From Chitinophagaceae bacterium (GTDB taxonomy: Bacteria > Bacteroidota > Bacteroidia > Chitinophagales > Chitinophagaceae), in the NCBI GenBank assembly GCA_025963615.1, contig JAOQAL010000675.1:1-7791 (forward strand): a stretch of 7,791 nucleotides of DNA, in the 5' to 3' direction. The first letter of the stretch is position 1, and every line of letters begins with the position of its first letter. Shown piece after piece: positions 6,401 to 7,791 of the stretch. Under the pieces are notes generated by a model, which was not told the DNA's origin, made no database searches, and saw only the letters and a program-made list of their open reading frames with translations. A program made the translations under genes and the position numbers.

Positions 6401-6468
6401 GGAAAGGATTGCAGAACAAACGGAAACCGTTGCTGCAAGGACATTAACTTTAACCATAACTAACATAC

Positions 6469-7341
6469 ATGAAAACAACTTTTTTTTCTTTACTTCTTGT
6501 TGTTTTAATTCAGCCCTGTACGGCATATTCCCAAAATTCAGCAAATGAAAACATAACAGTTAAAGGAAAAATTATTGAGCAGGAGAGCAACAAACCATTG
6601 TCTTATGTAAGTATTGGCATTCCCGATAAACCTTTCGGGACATTGACAGATACACTTGGAAATTTTGCCTTTCAGGTTACCGGGGAAAATTTGTCTGATT
6701 CTCTTCAAATCAGCCTGGTCGGATACTTTTCAAAAAAACTTGCAGTAAAAGATTTCGTTGAAGGGAAAGAGATTATCATCAGGCTAGATATAAAAATTAT
6801 TGAACTTGCAGAAGTGGTAGTAACCAATAGTAAAAAACATACTGAAATACTCGGGCGCCAGGCAAGTGGAAAATTTGTGCAGGTCTCTATTCACAATAAA
6901 AAGTCAGTTGACCAAACCATTGGTTCGGAAATGGGCATGCGATATAAAACCAGTCATGCCAATGCCATTTTAAAAGATTTCAATTGTAATATATCAGGTA
7001 ACAATTTTAATTATATCAAATACCGCATTAACATCTATTCTGTAAAAGATAATATGCCCGATACCTTACTTTATCATAAGCAGATTTTTATGTCTATTGA
7101 TAATTTCAGGAAAGGTTGGATAAATGTTGACATGGAACCATACAATATAAAATTACCCCAGGACTTTATCGTAACTACACAATGGGTGGATAGTAGAATG
7201 GATTACAAAGAGGATCCGATAACCATGATCCCGGTTGCCATGTCGATCTTTTCAAAAAACTGTTACATACGGGTAGCCGCCCTGGATAAGTGGCAAAAAA
7301 AAGCCATGAATCTGAGCAATTTTGTGACGGTAATGTATTAG
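6469..7341 (+). CDS. Exported protein with carboxypeptidase-like regulatory domain
   Basis: The 290-residue protein starts with a Sec signal peptide (MKTTFFSLLLVVLIQPCTAYS, cut near residue 21). Residues 29-108 form a CarboxypepD_reg-like beta-sandwich: VKGKIIEQESNKPLSYVSIGI, then GTLTDTLGNFAFQV, then DSLQISLVGYFSKKLAV. The next segment, LAEVVVTN, is the linker usually seen after this domain. In TonB-dependent receptors it leads into the plug and barrel, but here only about 170 more residues follow. This is therefore a short stand-alone member, not a truncated receptor. The C-terminal part (150-290) starts IGSEMGMRY and looks beta-rich; I know no function for it. Such proteins probably act in the periplasm or on the outer membrane. 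The ATG at 6469 is fixed by the signal peptide. The gene stands alone and converges on the amidohydrolase. Confidence 0.85.
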   Translation: MKTTFFSLLLVVLIQPCTAYSQNSANENITVKGKIIEQESNKPLSYVSIGIPDKPFGTLTDTLGNFAFQVTGENLSDSLQISLVGYFSKKLAVKDFVEGKEIIIRLDIKIIELAEVVVTNSKKHTEILGRQASGKFVQVSIHNKKSVDQTIGSEMGMRYKTSHANAILKDFNCNISGNNFNYIKYRINIYSVKDNMPDTLLYHKQIFMSIDNFRKGWINVDMEPYNIKLPQDFIVTTQWVDSRMDYKEDPITMIPVAMSIFSKNCYIRVAALDKWQKKAMNLSNFVTVMY

Positions 7342-7374
7342 AAATAGTTCAATCGTTGGCGAGGGAAAAATAAA

Positions 7375-7458
7375 AAGGAAAGGCTATTAACCTTTCCTTA
7401 ACTGTAGCCCGAAGTGGATTTTTATCGAACCAATTTATTGATGATTTGAAACTCCTGG
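7375..7458 (-). repeat. Copy C of the dispersed hairpin repeat, terminator-like
   Basis: AAGGAAAGG (7375-7383) and CCTTTCCTT (7391-7399) form a perfect nine-base stem with a seven-base loop. On the minus strand the stem is followed by TTTATTTTTCCC, giving it the look of an intrinsic terminator for the amidohydrolase, whose stop lies 31 bases upstream of the tail (90 bases from the hairpin). The tail 7409-7458 matches copy B at 42 of 50 positions. It sits between two convergent genes. Confidence 0.75.
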
Positions 7459-7489
7459 AAGGAATAAATAATCAGGAGCGGTAATATAT

Positions 7490-7791
7490 TTACTTTTTAA
7501 ATATTGCCAGTAAAGCAGTTGCGCCAATTTCTGTTCCTAATGGAATAGCCGCAATGTCAACCTGAAAATTTCCGGCATGATGATTAAATGGAGCTGTTTT
7601 TCCTTCCTTTATAGCATTTGCATAAACAACAGGATTGGCGGTACCAATTTGAATATAATCACTAACGGTCTTTTTATTTCCATAGATCAAACTTTGAAAA
7701 TCCTCTGAATACATAGCAGCAGGCTTATTGGTAATAATATTTTCAATTGTAATTACGGAACCAAGTGCAGTATTTATCTTGTGAGCCAGGT
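7490..7791 (-). CDS. M20-family amidohydrolase, C-terminal part (5'-partial)
   Basis: The frame is open from the window edge (first full codon at 7789) to the stop at 7490, giving 99 residues. The ATG at 7714 is internal, because the upstream codons continue the protein. The end matches M20D-type amidohydrolases (the AbgB/hippurate hydrolase group). AMYSEDFQSL corresponds to the GSEDF segment, a conserved acidic stretch. PFNHHAGNFQVDIAAIPLGTEIGATALLAIF corresponds to the NHHxxxFxVDExALPLGxxxxA ending, whose histidine binds a metal ion. These enzymes cleave N-acyl or amide bonds of amino acid derivatives using two metal ions. Most of the catalytic domain and the dimerisation domain lie outside the window. 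The substrate is unknown. It converges on the CarboxypepD-like gene. Confidence 0.82.
   Translation of the reverse strand, partial: LAHKINTALGSVITIENIITNKPAAMYSEDFQSLIYGNKKTVSDYIQIGTANPVVYANAIKEGKTAPFNHHAGNFQVDIAAIPLGTEIGATALLAIFKK

Noticed and set aside
6281..6544. An 87-codon minus-strand frame upstream of and overlapping the CarboxypepD-like gene
   Set aside because: It overlaps the signal-peptide region of a well supported gene on the other strand and resembles no family I know. A degraded remnant in 6281-6460 cannot be excluded.

Overview
The window looks like chromosomal DNA from a member of the Bacteroidota, most likely of the Chitinophagaceae type. The reasons are a moderately AT-rich composition, starts without clear Shine-Dalgarno sequences, a few TAnnTTTG boxes of the kind used as the -7 element in this phylum, a CarboxypepD_reg-like exported protein, a DsbD-type thioredoxin domain, and two AraC-type regulators. 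The phylum is fairly secure. The family is inference.

Layout, left to right. The window opens inside a DsbD-like thiol:disulfide interchange protein (only the C-terminal thioredoxin domain, 1-396, +). It converges on a DinB-superfamily gene (570-1049, -). The 173 bases between them hold two hairpins that read as terminators on the minus strand. Next comes a plus-strand pair with a 26-base gap: a GlxA-type AraC regulator (about 1199-2182) and a small DoxX-family membrane protein (2209-2598), closed by a textbook terminator (2643-2680). A lone exported protein of unknown family follows (2760-3227) with its own terminator. A six-helix membrane protein (3392-4045, -) is divergent from a second AraC-type regulator (4150-5148, +) that looks PchR-like.

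The 5149-5550 gap holds a 158-base imperfect palindrome (5332-5489) that resembles a MITE or other non-autonomous element. It is followed by a four-helix membrane protein (5551-6012, -). The 6013-6468 gap has no convincing gene. It contains a near copy of the leader of the second AraC gene, one copy of a dispersed hairpin repeat, and a short inverted repeat. The plus-strand gene 6469-7341 encodes an exported protein with a carboxypeptidase-like regulatory domain. It converges on the C-terminal part of an M20-family amidohydrolase (7490-7791, -, cut by the window edge), with another copy of the dispersed repeat in between.

There is no phage, CRISPR array, transposase, RNA gene or recognisable defence locus. 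The genes look like ordinary accessory housekeeping: stress and thiol chemistry, regulation and envelope functions. The unusual signal is in the intergenic DNA: a three-copy hairpin repeat (435-461, 6123-6205, 7375-7458) whose minus-strand frame is partly conserved, the long palindrome, and the duplicated AraC leader.
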